From Umboniibacter marinipuniceus (GTDB lineage: Bacteria > Pseudomonadota > Gammaproteobacteria > Pseudomonadales > DSM-25080): a stretch of 64,000 bases of DNA. The notes beneath the pieces are model-generated. The model was not told the DNA's origin. It saw nothing but the letters and a program-made list of their open reading frames with translations, and made no database searches. Location of the stretch: contig NZ_REFJ01000002.1 in the NCBI RefSeq assembly GCF_003688415.1, positions 1 through 64,000 of the forward strand. The letters run 5' to 3'. Shown in pieces: positions 41,224 to 49,648 of this stretch. How positions within the stretch are numbered: the first letter of the stretch is position 1; the number at the start of each line of letters is the position of its first letter. The position numbers were made by a program, and so were the translations under genes.

Positions 41224-41829
41224 ATGAAACTATTTTGGCTGATCGGCTTCACCGCGGTATTAGTTTGGTCGGGGATTAATCCCAAGGATCAGTTCACTTG
41301 GTTTCTAGAAGTGCTTCCAGCGCTCATTGGGTTGGTATTGCTTGCCGTCAGCTACCAACGTTTCCCGCTAACGCCAATGTTGTATGGTTTTATTCTCCTC
41401 CATTGTTGGATACTCATGGTGGGTGGGCATTATACCTATGCTGAGGTCCCCGCCTTTGATTGGCTGCGTGACACCTTCAATATGGAACGAAATAATTACG
41501 ATAAAGTCGGCCACTTTGCACAGGGTTTCATTCCGGCGTTATTGGCCCGAGAGATCCTTATTCGCCGTCAGGTTGTGAAGAGTATTGCGTGGATGAACCT
41601 GTTCATCGTATCGATTTGTTTAGCGTTTAGCGCCTTTTATGAATTAATCGAATGGTGGGTGGCGGTAGCCAGCGGGGAGGGCGCAGAGGCCTTCTTGGGT
41701 ACTCAAGGGTACGTTTGGGATACTCAGTCAGACATGGCATTGGCGCTAGTGGGGGCAATTTGTTCAGTGATTCTACTCGCCAAGTGGCATGACCGACAGC
41801 TAACTCAGCTATTGGGTGATACGGCATAA
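41224..41829 (+). CDS. DUF2238 family membrane protein
   Basis: The 201-residue protein matches DUF2238 (YjdF-like): NYDKVGHFAQGFIPALLARE, LAFSAFYELIEWWVAVASGEGAEAFLGTQGYVWDTQSDMALALVGA. Six transmembrane helices (about 4-20, 27-42, 49-68, 101-118, 123-145, 172-190). Function unknown. The gene starts with a good context (GGGAG upstream of ATG 41224) and is followed after 9 bases by the deacetylase, suggesting one operon. Confidence 0.88.
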   Translation: MKLFWLIGFTAVLVWSGINPKDQFTWFLEVLPALIGLVLLAVSYQRFPLTPMLYGFILLHCWILMVGGHYTYAEVPAFDWLRDTFNMERNNYDKVGHFAQGFIPALLAREILIRRQVVKSIAWMNLFIVSICLAFSAFYELIEWWVAVASGEGAEAFLGTQGYVWDTQSDMALALVGAICSVILLAKWHDRQLTQLLGDTA

Positions 41830-41838
41830 GTGTCCTAG

Positions 41839-42582
41839 GTGTTGATCGTGAAACCCGTTTGGCTGATTCGTTGTATTACCCTGGCTATCGCCGCTGCTTT
41901 GTTGCTGTACTCGGCTGTATTGTGGTGGCTGCTGGCCTTATTATTAGCCTATATTTGCCTCATGGCATGGATTGCCTTTCATCCTAATACTCAAATATTT
42001 TCGCCCTGCTATTATCGCCATCAAGGAAACCTGGTTAGCCTCAGCTTTGACGACGGCCCGCATCCTGACACCACCCCAGAATTACTCCAGTTATTGGCTA
42101 AATATCAGATCAAAGCCACTTTTTTTCTCGTTGGGGCTAGGGCTGAAGCGTATCCAGAACTGGTTCAACAGATTGCGGCCGAGGGTCACGAGATTGGTAA
42201 TCATTCTCACACTCACAGCTACTTGATCAGTCTGTTCTCCAAGGGGGGCTGGGATGAAGAATTGGCTGCGTGTCAGCAAAGTTTGACGAAGGTTCTGGGC
42301 TATTCGCCGCTAATTTATCGGCCACCATACGGTGTCTCAACACCCAACACCGTCCACGCGGCAGCGCGGCATTCGCTTCAACAGATTGGCTGGAGTTGCC
42401 ATGGCCGAGATTTCTTTGGATCGGTTGGGGAGATAACTCAGCGCCTTCGTGGCGTTAAACGCGGGGATATTGTGTTGCTGCATGAAACCAAGATCAATAC
42501 GATATCAGCGCTAGCGGATTGGTTAGCCACCGAGCAGGCCAGTAAACTGGACTTTACCACCGTTAGTCATGGTGCTAACTGA
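41839..42582 (+). CDS. membrane-anchored polysaccharide deacetylase (NodB domain)
   Basis: The 247-residue protein has an N-terminal transmembrane pair (residues 9-47), then the NodB deacetylase core: SLSFDDGPHPDTTPE (catalytic Asp-Asp), KATFFLVG, HEIGNHSHTHSYL (metal-binding H-x-x-x-H), YRPPYGVSTPN, ending IVLLHET. It should remove acetyl from a glycan such as chitin or peptidoglycan. Start is TTG 41839 or GTG 41848; the SD-like AGG fits either. It overlaps no neighbours but converges with the methyltransferase. Confidence 0.88.
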   Translation: MLIVKPVWLIRCITLAIAAALLLYSAVLWWLLALLLAYICLMAWIAFHPNTQIFSPCYYRHQGNLVSLSFDDGPHPDTTPELLQLLAKYQIKATFFLVGARAEAYPELVQQIAAEGHEIGNHSHTHSYLISLFSKGGWDEELAACQQSLTKVLGYSPLIYRPPYGVSTPNTVHAAARHSLQQIGWSCHGRDFFGSVGEITQRLRGVKRGDIVLLHETKINTISALADWLATEQASKLDFTTVSHGAN

Positions 42583-42586
42583 CACG

Positions 42587-43336
42587 TTAATCACGCTGAA
42601 TAAACACCCCGGTAAGGTATTTATTACAGCGACCGTGGACGAGCAGCGCATGGACGCGAGTTATCAAGGTCCAGGGTTTTTTAAGGTAATACTTAAGTAG
42701 GTTTCGCCCAACTCCCTTAGCCCTGCTTGTTGATTCCGCTGAGTCGTCGGCCATGAGATCATCGTATACCCATTCCTGTACCTGTTCGAAACCAGTGGAA
42801 AAATCGAATCCATACTGACGCAATAAACGTTTAAAGCTCCTTTCGCTAAAGTCTTGTAGGTGGTGCGGGTTACCGTCGCACGTTGGCGTTGTGGGGACCG
42901 AGGCGATAAGTTTGCCATTGGGTACTAGCAATCGTTTGAAGTTCTGAAACAGTGCATCCACTGCTGGTAGGTGTTCAATGGTCTCGAGGCTGACAATAGT
43001 CTGGAAGGCTTGCTTGGATTGAAACAGTGTTGCGTTAGCGCTCAGGTAACGAAGATTAGGTAGTTGATAGTTTTCCTCTGCGTAACGGACGGCTTCTGGG
43101 TCAATATCAACGCCGGTGAAAGACTTGTCGGGGTGTGCGGCAGCCATGAGCGCCGTGCCGTAGCCACAGCCGCAAGCAAGGTCTAAGATTCGTTCACCAG
43201 ACAGCTGTTTTACCGCGTACTCATATCGTTGTTGATGTAGCTCAATTGAGTCGCGATCAGCGGCTTTGTTTGGGTCCATCTGTCTGGGATAAATTCGTTC
43301 TAAAGAAGTATTGGCTACGCGGTTATTATTTATCAT
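42587..43336 (-). CDS. class I SAM-dependent methyltransferase
   Basis: The 249-residue protein has the SAM-binding motif I LDLACGCGYGTALM, acidic VDID, then LSANATLF, SLETIEHLP and a C-terminal extension without helices. The motif-I Cys-rich LACGCG is typical of UbiE/Coq3-like or lipid/small-molecule methyltransferases. The C-terminal YLKKPWTLITRVHALL segment could bind a membrane or glycan. Substrate unknown. Divergent from the ZIP transporter. Confidence 0.87.
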   Translation of the reverse strand: MINNNRVANTSLERIYPRQMDPNKAADRDSIELHQQRYEYAVKQLSGERILDLACGCGYGTALMAAAHPDKSFTGVDIDPEAVRYAEENYQLPNLRYLSANATLFQSKQAFQTIVSLETIEHLPAVDALFQNFKRLLVPNGKLIASVPTTPTCDGNPHHLQDFSERSFKRLLRQYGFDFSTGFEQVQEWVYDDLMADDSAESTSRAKGVGRNLLKYYLKKPWTLITRVHALLVHGRCNKYLTGVFIQRD

Positions 43337-43381
43337 TGGCTCACCGTGGCATATAAATTTAATACTGCTGATTGATCCACT

Positions 43382-43404
43382 ATTAGTCTAGACTATAGAC
43401 TAAT
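43382..43404 (+). promoter_or_regulatory. palindromic operator upstream of the ZIP transporter
   Basis: ATTAGTCTA-GACTA-TAGACTAAT has perfect 9-bp arms around a 5-base spacer. It lies in the divergent gap between the methyltransferase and the ZIP gene (58 bases before ATG 43463). The TTAG...CTAA ends resemble DtxR/MntR-type boxes, so a metal-responsive repressor site is plausible; the regulator is not in the window. Confidence 0.6.
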
Positions 43405-43462
43405 GAGTTCTGCTGAACAAATATACCGATGTTGACCACGTAGCTGCACATGGATCCCACCT

Positions 43463-44170
43463 ATGACAGAACATTTACTATTGGTAATACTTTCGACGCT
43501 CCTCGCTGGCTTAGCGATGCCCCTAGGCGCCTTCATAAGCTCCTTTTCTGCGGTGAGTTCGAAGAATGAATTGCGGCATACGATTATGGCGTTTGGTGGC
43601 GGGGCGTTACTCTCGGCGATAGCGCTGGTGTTAGTACCAGAGGGAGTGGTTGGTTTTGGACCGTTCAGCGCAGCGGGGCTGCTGGTACTAGGAGGGCTGC
43701 TATTCATGGCTCTTGATATCTGGCTGGCACGCTCTAATACGCCAGCTAGTCAGTTGGCGGCTATGTTAGCTGACTTTATTCCTGAGTCAGTAGCACTGGG
43801 TGCGGCGTTCGCAACTGGGTCAGAGAACGCGTTTTTGCTTGCTTTGCTTATCGGTTTACAGAACCTGCCAGAGGGTTTTAATGCCTACTTAGAACTTCGT
43901 AGTGATGCGGTGGTCCGCGGCGCTAAGATTATTCTGATCTTCATAGCGATGTCTCTACTGGGCCCCATTGCAGGGTCAATTGGCTATTTATACTTAACAG
44001 ACTATCCGCAATGGGTTTCCGGAATTATGCTGGTAGCATCGGGGGGAATACTCTATTCAGTATTCCAAGACATCGCCCCGAAGGTCCGTTTGGAAACGCA
44101 TTGGCTGCCGCCCATGGGGGCGGTCCTTGGCTTCATGCTGGGCCTAGTAGGTTCAATGTGGACTGGGTAG
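43463..44170 (+). CDS. ZIP family metal transporter
   Basis: The 235-residue protein has seven or eight helices and the ZIP-family core: SVALGAAFATGSENA and IGLQNLPEGFNAYLELR (conserved H/N-x-x-P-E-G), together with an early PLGAFIS. It imports zinc, iron or manganese; ZupT-like members are broad. In the classical motif His is present where this sequence has Asn (QNLPEG), which may modify specificity. It lies behind a strong palindrome. Confidence 0.88.
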   Translation: MTEHLLLVILSTLLAGLAMPLGAFISSFSAVSSKNELRHTIMAFGGGALLSAIALVLVPEGVVGFGPFSAAGLLVLGGLLFMALDIWLARSNTPASQLAAMLADFIPESVALGAAFATGSENAFLLALLIGLQNLPEGFNAYLELRSDAVVRGAKIILIFIAMSLLGPIAGSIGYLYLTDYPQWVSGIMLVASGGILYSVFQDIAPKVRLETHWLPPMGAVLGFMLGLVGSMWTG

Positions 44171-44225
44171 TAGCGCTAAGTCAATTCCCGCTTTTAGTTA
44201 GGTTTAAGGACGCGAGAACGTCAGC

Positions 44226-44537
44226 ATGAAGCAAGTTTATACCCACCCGATTCTGGCGATGGTCCAACAGATGGCGAATGTCCTTGAGTTACGACAGGTT
44301 CCTTCCGAAGTGCGGAATCAGTATGCAGCGGGTGCTGCAGGAGAACTGGCTTTCGTTGATTCATGGCCGCAGTTAGTGGTGGACGATATAGATTTTCAGC
44401 GTGCGTTGCGGTTTGTTGATCAAGAGTTAAAGCAAACGGGCGAGGACTGGGTTTGCCCAGAATGCAAAGAGTACAACGGCTTTGCATTCGGCGCTTGCTG
44501 GCAATGTGGTTCTACCCATCCGGAGGATGCGATATGA
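44226..44537 (+). CDS. DUF2007 domain protein with C-terminal zinc ribbon
   Basis: The 103-residue protein starts KQVYTHPILAMVQQMANVLEL, then the DUF2007 pattern RNQYAAGAAGELAFVDSWPQLVVDDIDFQRAL, and ends with a zinc ribbon (CPECKEYNGFAFGACWQCG, four Cys). DUF2007 is a putative regulatory domain of unknown role. The stop overlaps the next start (ATGA at 44534). Four genes to 46121 form a coupled operon. Confidence 0.88.
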   Translation: MKQVYTHPILAMVQQMANVLELRQVPSEVRNQYAAGAAGELAFVDSWPQLVVDDIDFQRALRFVDQELKQTGEDWVCPECKEYNGFAFGACWQCGSTHPEDAI

Positions 44538-44869
44538 CGATTAGCTGGGAAGATTTTAGTAAGATCGATTTGCGCGCAGGAACCATTGTCGATGCGAAGA
44601 TTTTTGAGCAGGCGCTAAGGCCCGCTTACCTTCTATGGGTCGATTTCGGCGATGAGCTCGGCATTAAAAAGTCCAGCGCTCAAATCACCGTGCATTATGA
44701 TTTAAACGAACTGATTGGTAAGCAGGTACTAGCGGTCGTGAACTTTCCACCGAAGCAGATTGGTCCAATTCGCAGTGAGTGCTTGGTCACGGGTTTTTAT
44801 GATCAAAACGGCGATGTGGTGTTAGCAGTTCCAGAGCGCGCGCTTAACAATGGCGCGAAACTGGGCTAA
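44534..44869 (+). CDS. csaA: tRNA-binding protein, CsaA type
   Basis: The 111-residue protein is a stand-alone OB-fold tRNA-binding domain (Arc1p/EMAP-II-like) as in CsaA: SWEDFSKIDLRAGTIVDAKIFEQALRPAYLLWVDFGDELGIKKSSAQITVHY and AVVNFPPKQIGPIRSECLVTGFYD. CsaA binds tRNA and has chaperone-like roles in export. ATG 44534 overlaps the upstream stop; the longer frame from 44453 is not credible. The stop overlaps the next gene's ATG (44869). Confidence 0.9.
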   Translation: MTISWEDFSKIDLRAGTIVDAKIFEQALRPAYLLWVDFGDELGIKKSSAQITVHYDLNELIGKQVLAVVNFPPKQIGPIRSECLVTGFYDQNGDVVLAVPERALNNGAKLG

Positions 44870-45585
44870 TGACGCGCTTAGTGGGTGCGGATCTTGCTTG
44901 GAGACTGGAGAAGAATAATAGTGCGTTAGCACTAATGGACGCTAGCCACGGTGTCTTAACGCTGTGCGAGGTGATTCCGACTATTATCGGTTCCTTTGAC
45001 GTCCTAGCTAAAATTGACGAATGGCAGCCAGCAGGGCTAGCGATTGATGCGCCGCTGGTGGTTAAAAATCAAACGGGAATGCGCAAGTGTGAACGAGAGC
45101 TGAACCGAGTGTACCGCGCAAAATACGCCGGATGTCATCCCTCCAATCTAAACTTATATCCTCGCCAGGAGATTGGTCACTTTAGCTATTTACTTCGCCA
45201 GCAAGGGTTTGAGCATTTGGCCGAAGAGCGTTGGCAAATTGAGTGCTATCCGCATCCTACCCTCATCGAGTGGTTCCAGCTTGAGCGACGATTGGCCTAT
45301 AAACGTGGTACGGTGGATCACCGCCGAGCCGGACAGATCGCGCTCGTTGAACTACTAAACGAGTGGGTATCTGGCGGTAAGTTCGTGGTCGCTAAATCCG
45401 TTGAGTACCTCTTCGAATCGAAGCGTATTGAGTGCCTTAAAGGAAAGTCTTTAAAAATTAACGAAGACGCATTAGATGCGATTATCTGTGGTTTGGTAGC
45501 AGGATGCTATCATTTCAGGCGAATGCACTACTGCTTCGGGAATGTTGATGACGGGTATATCTGGGTCCCTAAGGAATCGTTATGA
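44869..45585 (+). CDS. DUF429 domain protein (predicted nuclease-like)
   Basis: The 238-residue protein matches DUF429: VGADLAWRLEKNNSALALM (acidic D-start, RNase-H-like), AIDAPLVVKNQTGMRKCERELNRVYRAKYAG, YPHPTLIEWFQLERRLAYKRG and INEDALDAIICGLVAGCY with late acidic residues. The fold is RNase-H-like; activity not established. Translationally coupled to CsaA (overlap of one base) and to the lipocalin (4 bases). Confidence 0.87.
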   Translation: MTRLVGADLAWRLEKNNSALALMDASHGVLTLCEVIPTIIGSFDVLAKIDEWQPAGLAIDAPLVVKNQTGMRKCERELNRVYRAKYAGCHPSNLNLYPRQEIGHFSYLLRQQGFEHLAEERWQIECYPHPTLIEWFQLERRLAYKRGTVDHRRAGQIALVELLNEWVSGGKFVVAKSVEYLFESKRIECLKGKSLKINEDALDAIICGLVAGCYHFRRMHYCFGNVDDGYIWVPKESL

Positions 45586-46121
45586 AAGTAGTTAAAAAAC
45601 TTAAGATCATTGTTTTGCTATTCTTGGTGACCGCCTGTACGGGGGTGCCCGAGGGGTTGTCTCCAGTTAGTAATTTCTCCCTCCAGCGATACAGCGGCAC
45701 CTGGTTTGAAATCGCCCGTTTGGATCATTCCTTTGAACGAGGACTAGTAGATGTCACCGCTGAATATCAAGTTAACGAAGATGGTTCGGTACGAGTGTTG
45801 AATCGGGGCTTTAACGTAGAAGACAACACTTGGTCTCAGGCGGAGGGGGTTGCCTATTTTGTGGATGACCCAGAGACAGGGCACTTAAAAGTCAGCTTTT
45901 TTCGTCCATTCTACGCGAGTTATGTGGTGCTAAGCCTAGATGACGATTATCAGTATTCGGTGGTAACGGGGTTCAATCGTGATTATCTATGGCTGTTATC
46001 GAGAACCCCAATTATTACTGCGCAAGAACGTCAGCGTTTTGAGGCGTTTGCCGTTCAGGCAGGATTTGACCTATCTGAGCTCATCTGGGTGGAACAGGAG
46101 CGAGCGTTGAAACCGTTGTAA
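45582..46121 (+). CDS. blc: outer-membrane lipocalin (Blc type)
   Basis: The 179-residue protein has a lipoprotein signal ending LVTAC (Cys19) and the lipocalin signatures: RYSGTWFEIARLDHSFERGLVDVTAEY (GxW motif), GHLKVSFFRPFYASYVVLSLDDDYQYSVVTGFNRDYLWLLSRTP (TDY/R motif). Blc is a lipid-binding outer-membrane lipoprotein induced in stationary or envelope stress. ATG overlaps the preceding stop. Confidence 0.93.
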   Translation: MKVVKKLKIIVLLFLVTACTGVPEGLSPVSNFSLQRYSGTWFEIARLDHSFERGLVDVTAEYQVNEDGSVRVLNRGFNVEDNTWSQAEGVAYFVDDPETGHLKVSFFRPFYASYVVLSLDDDYQYSVVTGFNRDYLWLLSRTPIITAQERQRFEAFAVQAGFDLSELIWVEQERALKPL

Positions 46122-46162
46122 GAGAATTAACGCCCTACCGACTCGTAACGCGAAGAGGGCAA

Positions 46163-47665
46163 CTAATTCGTTGCGTTGGTGGGGTGCCAAATACGCTGAT
46201 TCCTGCCGGCGTTTTTAGCCTCATAGAGTGCGTTATCTGCCGCCTGATAAAGTTCTGCTGGCGCAGTCATTTTCCTCGTAAGCTCGGAGCAGCCAATTGA
46301 TATTGTTAGCTTATTAAAGGGGCTAGCACGATGTTCGATTGCAAGCTTCGTGAGCGCTTTGTTAACGGATTTTAGCAAACCATTGAAGTCGTCTCTATTT
46401 CCTCCTGCAACTAAAATTGCAAACTCTTCGCCACCGACACGGGCACAGCTATCCACACATCGTTTGAGTTTAGATTTAAATATTTTCGCCAATGAACGCA
46501 AGGCTTCGTCCCCTTGAGGGTGCCCATAGTGATCGTTGTACTCCTTGAAATGGTCGATGTCTACAATGGCCATCATTAATGGCAGATCAAGGCGCTTGCA
46601 CTTGCTAAAGTTGTCTTCAAGTAAGGAGTCAAAAGCTCGTCGGTTGGATAATTCGGTTAGATCATCCGTCTCAGCAAGCTCCCTCAGAGATATGTTCGCT
46701 TGCTCGAGTTTACTCTCCTGCTCTCTCCGAGCAGACACATCGTGTAAGTTAATGACAAATAGTTTTCGATTAGCGAGTTTAAGCTCACTCACTCCCAATT
46801 CTAGAAACTGAGGGCTGCCTTTTGATCTGTGTTTAGGTTGGATATTAATATGGGATGAAAATTCATCGCTATCTCCGGTGAGCAAAAAGCGTTTTAATTT
46901 AGCAGCGAATAGCCTACTACCTTCCGCATTTAGATAGTCTTGAAGATGGCTGTCTGTCAGTGCTTCAGCGTCTGTGCACAATAGCTCTGCGGCGGCGGCA
47001 TTGGCAATTTCGATTACACCTTGGTAATCAGCTAAAACGATGCCATCTCGCACATTTAGTAGAATTGCATCGAGTAGCTGATTATTGGCAAGGAGCTCGG
47101 CTTCAATCTGCTGTTTCTGCTGCTGCTGACGGAAAGCATTCACCATGGTAGCGCAAGTGAATGTAATCGGTTCGAGAAGAGCAGCGAGTTGACTAGTATA
47201 TCCGCCAGGCCGATTGGCTAACCCAATTAGGCCAAGCATTTTTCCGTCATGAATAATAGGTAGACCGAGATATGAAGCCATCCTCGGATGTCCTCTGGGT
47301 AAGCCGCCGCTGCGAGGGTCAGCAGCTGGATCATTGGAGATAACTAGTTCCTGCGTGATGAGCGATACACCGAAAAGCGTGTTCAGGTTCCGAAATTCAA
47401 AGCCTTTAGCCATCTGTTGTTCGTAGAAGGCTTTACTGTCGCTATCCCAGCTCACGTCCGTGAGTGCATGCGCGATCATGTAGGGTGATGGATCGTGGTG
47501 AATTTCGCCAATGAAACCATAATCGCTTCCGGTTAAGGTCAGTAGCTCAGAAAGGATCCGAGAAAAGGCTGATTTGAGGTCAAGTTGACCGATAAAGGAC
47601 TGTTGAATCGTTAGGACAGAGCTCAACAGGGAGTGATCAAAACTGTCCCATTGTTGTTTGTTCAT
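46163..47665 (-). CDS. diguanylate cyclase with GAF and PAS domains
   Basis: The 500-residue protein has an N-terminal GAF-like sensor (about 20-175), a PAS domain (about 195-310) and a C-terminal GGDEF domain: LTELSNRRAFDSLLEDNF, IVDIDHFKEYNDHYGHPQGDEALR, RVGGEEFAILVAG (active GGEEF). It should make cyclic di-GMP in response to a ligand bound by GAF/PAS. No transmembrane helices. The I-site RxxD five residues before GGEEF is not obvious (SCARVGGEEF). Cytoplasmic. Confidence 0.92.
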   Translation of the reverse strand: MNKQQWDSFDHSLLSSVLTIQQSFIGQLDLKSAFSRILSELLTLTGSDYGFIGEIHHDPSPYMIAHALTDVSWDSDSKAFYEQQMAKGFEFRNLNTLFGVSLITQELVISNDPAADPRSGGLPRGHPRMASYLGLPIIHDGKMLGLIGLANRPGGYTSQLAALLEPITFTCATMVNAFRQQQQKQQIEAELLANNQLLDAILLNVRDGIVLADYQGVIEIANAAAAELLCTDAEALTDSHLQDYLNAEGSRLFAAKLKRFLLTGDSDEFSSHINIQPKHRSKGSPQFLELGVSELKLANRKLFVINLHDVSARREQESKLEQANISLRELAETDDLTELSNRRAFDSLLEDNFSKCKRLDLPLMMAIVDIDHFKEYNDHYGHPQGDEALRSLAKIFKSKLKRCVDSCARVGGEEFAILVAGGNRDDFNGLLKSVNKALTKLAIEHRASPFNKLTISIGCSELTRKMTAPAELYQAADNALYEAKNAGRNQRIWHPTNATN

Positions 47666-47988
47666 GTTTATGTCGACCGCGTATACATGTTAGTTCACTC
47701 TTAATGGCAGGTGTTATCGAAATGTTGTTTTCAGATTAACTGGTCTTTCCCCCCGATACCGCAAATCTAATTAAAGATCAGTCCACTTAGATATCAAGTT
47801 TTCAATCAATCAAGGCCTTTTTTGGCCGTGACGGATGATTATTCTTCGCGGAATTACCGCTGTGGTCGTTGGTAGGTTAAATGCGTGCAGAGTAGTAAGT
47901 GGTTCTCGGTTCTTCACATCGAAAAAAGCAATCCAACTGCCGCTATTGGTCGTAACCAAGCCCAAGATAACGACAACTGGGTTTTAAG
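47666..47988. other. gene-free region
   Basis: The 323-base gap between the divergent cyclase gene and the DUF2878 gene contains no supported ORF. GGCC-TTTTTT-GGCC (about 47814-47827) is a small inverted repeat. Promoters for both sides must lie here, but none is convincing. Confidence 0.4.
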
Positions 47989-48528
47989 ATGACGTCACCA
48001 CCATTACAAGCTACCCACCGCGTTGCTTGGTTCGCCGAGTTAGCGTGGTTTAACGCTACCTGGGCAAGTTTGGTATTCGGCCATCAGGCGCTACCCTGGC
48101 TGGGACCTGGTTTGGCCCTCTTAGGGCTCACGTTCATAAGCATCCGCAACCAGCTGCGGTCTGTGCTTGTGCTGGCACTCATAGGCTGCGCTATTGATCA
48201 GAGCCTCACCGCTTTGGGCCTGTTTAGTTTCGCAGGGGGTAGCGAGGATCTGCGATTAATTCCCTATTGGTTGGTGGTTCTGTGGTTCTGCTTTTCAGCA
48301 ACGCTTCATAGTAGCTTGGCTTGGCTTGTCGAAAAGCCTGTTGTCATCACTGTGGTTGCCTTTGGGATCTCGGGCCCATTTTCCTATTGGGTAGCTTTCA
48401 AGGCCGGTGCCTATAGCCTGCCGCATGGGCTGGAAGTTAGCGTACTGATCTTGGGACTAGTTTGGGCGTTCTTCGGCTGGTTATTTCCTCATTTACTGAC
48501 CTCTCACTCTAGGCAGATAAAGTCATGA
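47989..48528 (+). CDS. DUF2878 family membrane protein
   Basis: The 179-residue protein has five or six transmembrane helices and the DUF2878 pattern: AELAWFNATWASLVFGHQALPWLGPGLALLGL, GCAIDQSLTALGLFSFAGG, LIPYWLVVLWFCFSATLHSSLAWL, PFSYWVAFKAGAYSLPHGLEV. Function unknown. It overlaps the next gene (chalcone-isomerase-like) by 4 bases. The trio with the DUF3833 gene is a recurring arrangement that I recall from gammaproteobacteria. Confidence 0.88.
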   Translation: MTSPPLQATHRVAWFAELAWFNATWASLVFGHQALPWLGPGLALLGLTFISIRNQLRSVLVLALIGCAIDQSLTALGLFSFAGGSEDLRLIPYWLVVLWFCFSATLHSSLAWLVEKPVVITVVAFGISGPFSYWVAFKAGAYSLPHGLEVSVLILGLVWAFFGWLFPHLLTSHSRQIKS

Positions 48529-49025
48529 ATATTCTTAAGATTATCGCAGTAATCATCTTTTTGGCGCCGTTTAGCGCCGAAGCGAGCTGTAAACAGTGGG
48601 CCAAAGTAGGCGAAACAGAGCTCACGAAGCTATGGTTTGATATCTATCGGGCGGAATTGCGGACACCAGCGGGAACTTATCGGCGAGGAGAACCGCTCTG
48701 TCTGCGTCTCAACTATCTCATCGATATTAGCAAGTCCGATTTATTAGCGGCCACTGAAGACTCTTGGAAGCACTTGGGCGTCAGTGCCCAACAGCGTTCA
48801 AACTGGCTTACAGAGTTGACTGCTGTATATCGAGATATTCAGGAGGGAGATACCTTTGAACTCATGATTGATGAAAGTGGTCATGCCATCTTTCACCACA
48901 ACGAGCAGCACACGGGAGTAGTAATGGATCAAGAGTTTAGTCAGCAGTTTTCGGCAATCTGGTTGGCAGAAGAAGCCCAGTACCCTGAGCTTGGTGCGGA
49001 GCTACGCGGTGAGGTTTCGCCATGA
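48525..49025 (+). CDS. chalcone isomerase-like family protein
   Basis: The 166-residue exported protein has a signal peptide (cleaved near residue 20, SAEAS) and the chalcone-isomerase-like pattern: WAKVGETELTKLWFDIYRAELRTPAGTY, PLCLRLNYLIDISKSDLLAATEDSWKHLG, YRDIQEGDTFELMID, FSQQFSAIWLAEEAQYPELGAELRG. Bacterial members are of uncertain role, possibly fatty-acid binding. It overlaps both neighbours by 4 bases. Confidence 0.85.
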   Translation: MNILKIIAVIIFLAPFSAEASCKQWAKVGETELTKLWFDIYRAELRTPAGTYRRGEPLCLRLNYLIDISKSDLLAATEDSWKHLGVSAQQRSNWLTELTAVYRDIQEGDTFELMIDESGHAIFHHNEQHTGVVMDQEFSQQFSAIWLAEEAQYPELGAELRGEVSP

Positions 49026-49573
49026 TTAAAGTTCTTTGTCAGCGTCTGGCCGTAGTGGCAGTGGCAGTGTTTGCCTTAGGATCGTGTACGCCGGCGAATT
49101 ATGATCACCTCGAACCGCGTTTTGATATTGAAGGATTCTTCAACGGCGAACTTCACGCCTACGGAATTGTCCGCAGCCGAGGTGGTGAGTTAATGCGACG
49201 ATTTAAGGTAAATCTACTGGGGACTTGGGAGGAGGGCGTAGGGACGCTCGATGAACAGTTTCTCTACGATGATGGAGAGCGAGCGCAGCGTGTTTGGACC
49301 TTTGTTAAAGATGGTGATGGCAATTTTAGCGGCACTGCCAATGACACTTTGAGTACCGCGATACTTCGTGTTTCAGGTCCAGAATTAACCTTGAACTATA
49401 ACATCCTGCTTGATGTGGGTGATTCCAGCTACGAAGTCCGTTTCGATGATTGGATCTATGCGATTGATAACGACCGAGTTATCAACGTAAGTGAAATTTC
49501 TAAGTTTGGGCTGACCCTTGGTGAAGTTATACTGGTAATGGAACGAGGACATCAGCCGTTGACGTTTGATTAG
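49022..49573 (+). CDS. DUF3833 family lipoprotein
   Basis: The 183-residue protein has a lipoprotein signal (ALGSC, Cys22) and the DUF3833 pattern: PRFDIEGFFNGELHAYGIVRSRGGELMRRFKVNLLGTWEEGVGTLDEQFLYDDGE, SYEVRFDDWIYAIDNDRVINVSEISKFG. The fold resembles a lipocalin-like barrel; activity unknown. Last of a three-gene coupled set. Confidence 0.88.
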   Translation: MIKVLCQRLAVVAVAVFALGSCTPANYDHLEPRFDIEGFFNGELHAYGIVRSRGGELMRRFKVNLLGTWEEGVGTLDEQFLYDDGERAQRVWTFVKDGDGNFSGTANDTLSTAILRVSGPELTLNYNILLDVGDSSYEVRFDDWIYAIDNDRVINVSEISKFGLTLGEVILVMERGHQPLTFD

Positions 49574-49648
49574 CTTAATTTTTTCATCGACGCACTGGCC
49601 CTCTGATACACTTACCGTATTCGCAACTAGCACCCACAGGGCATCTAA

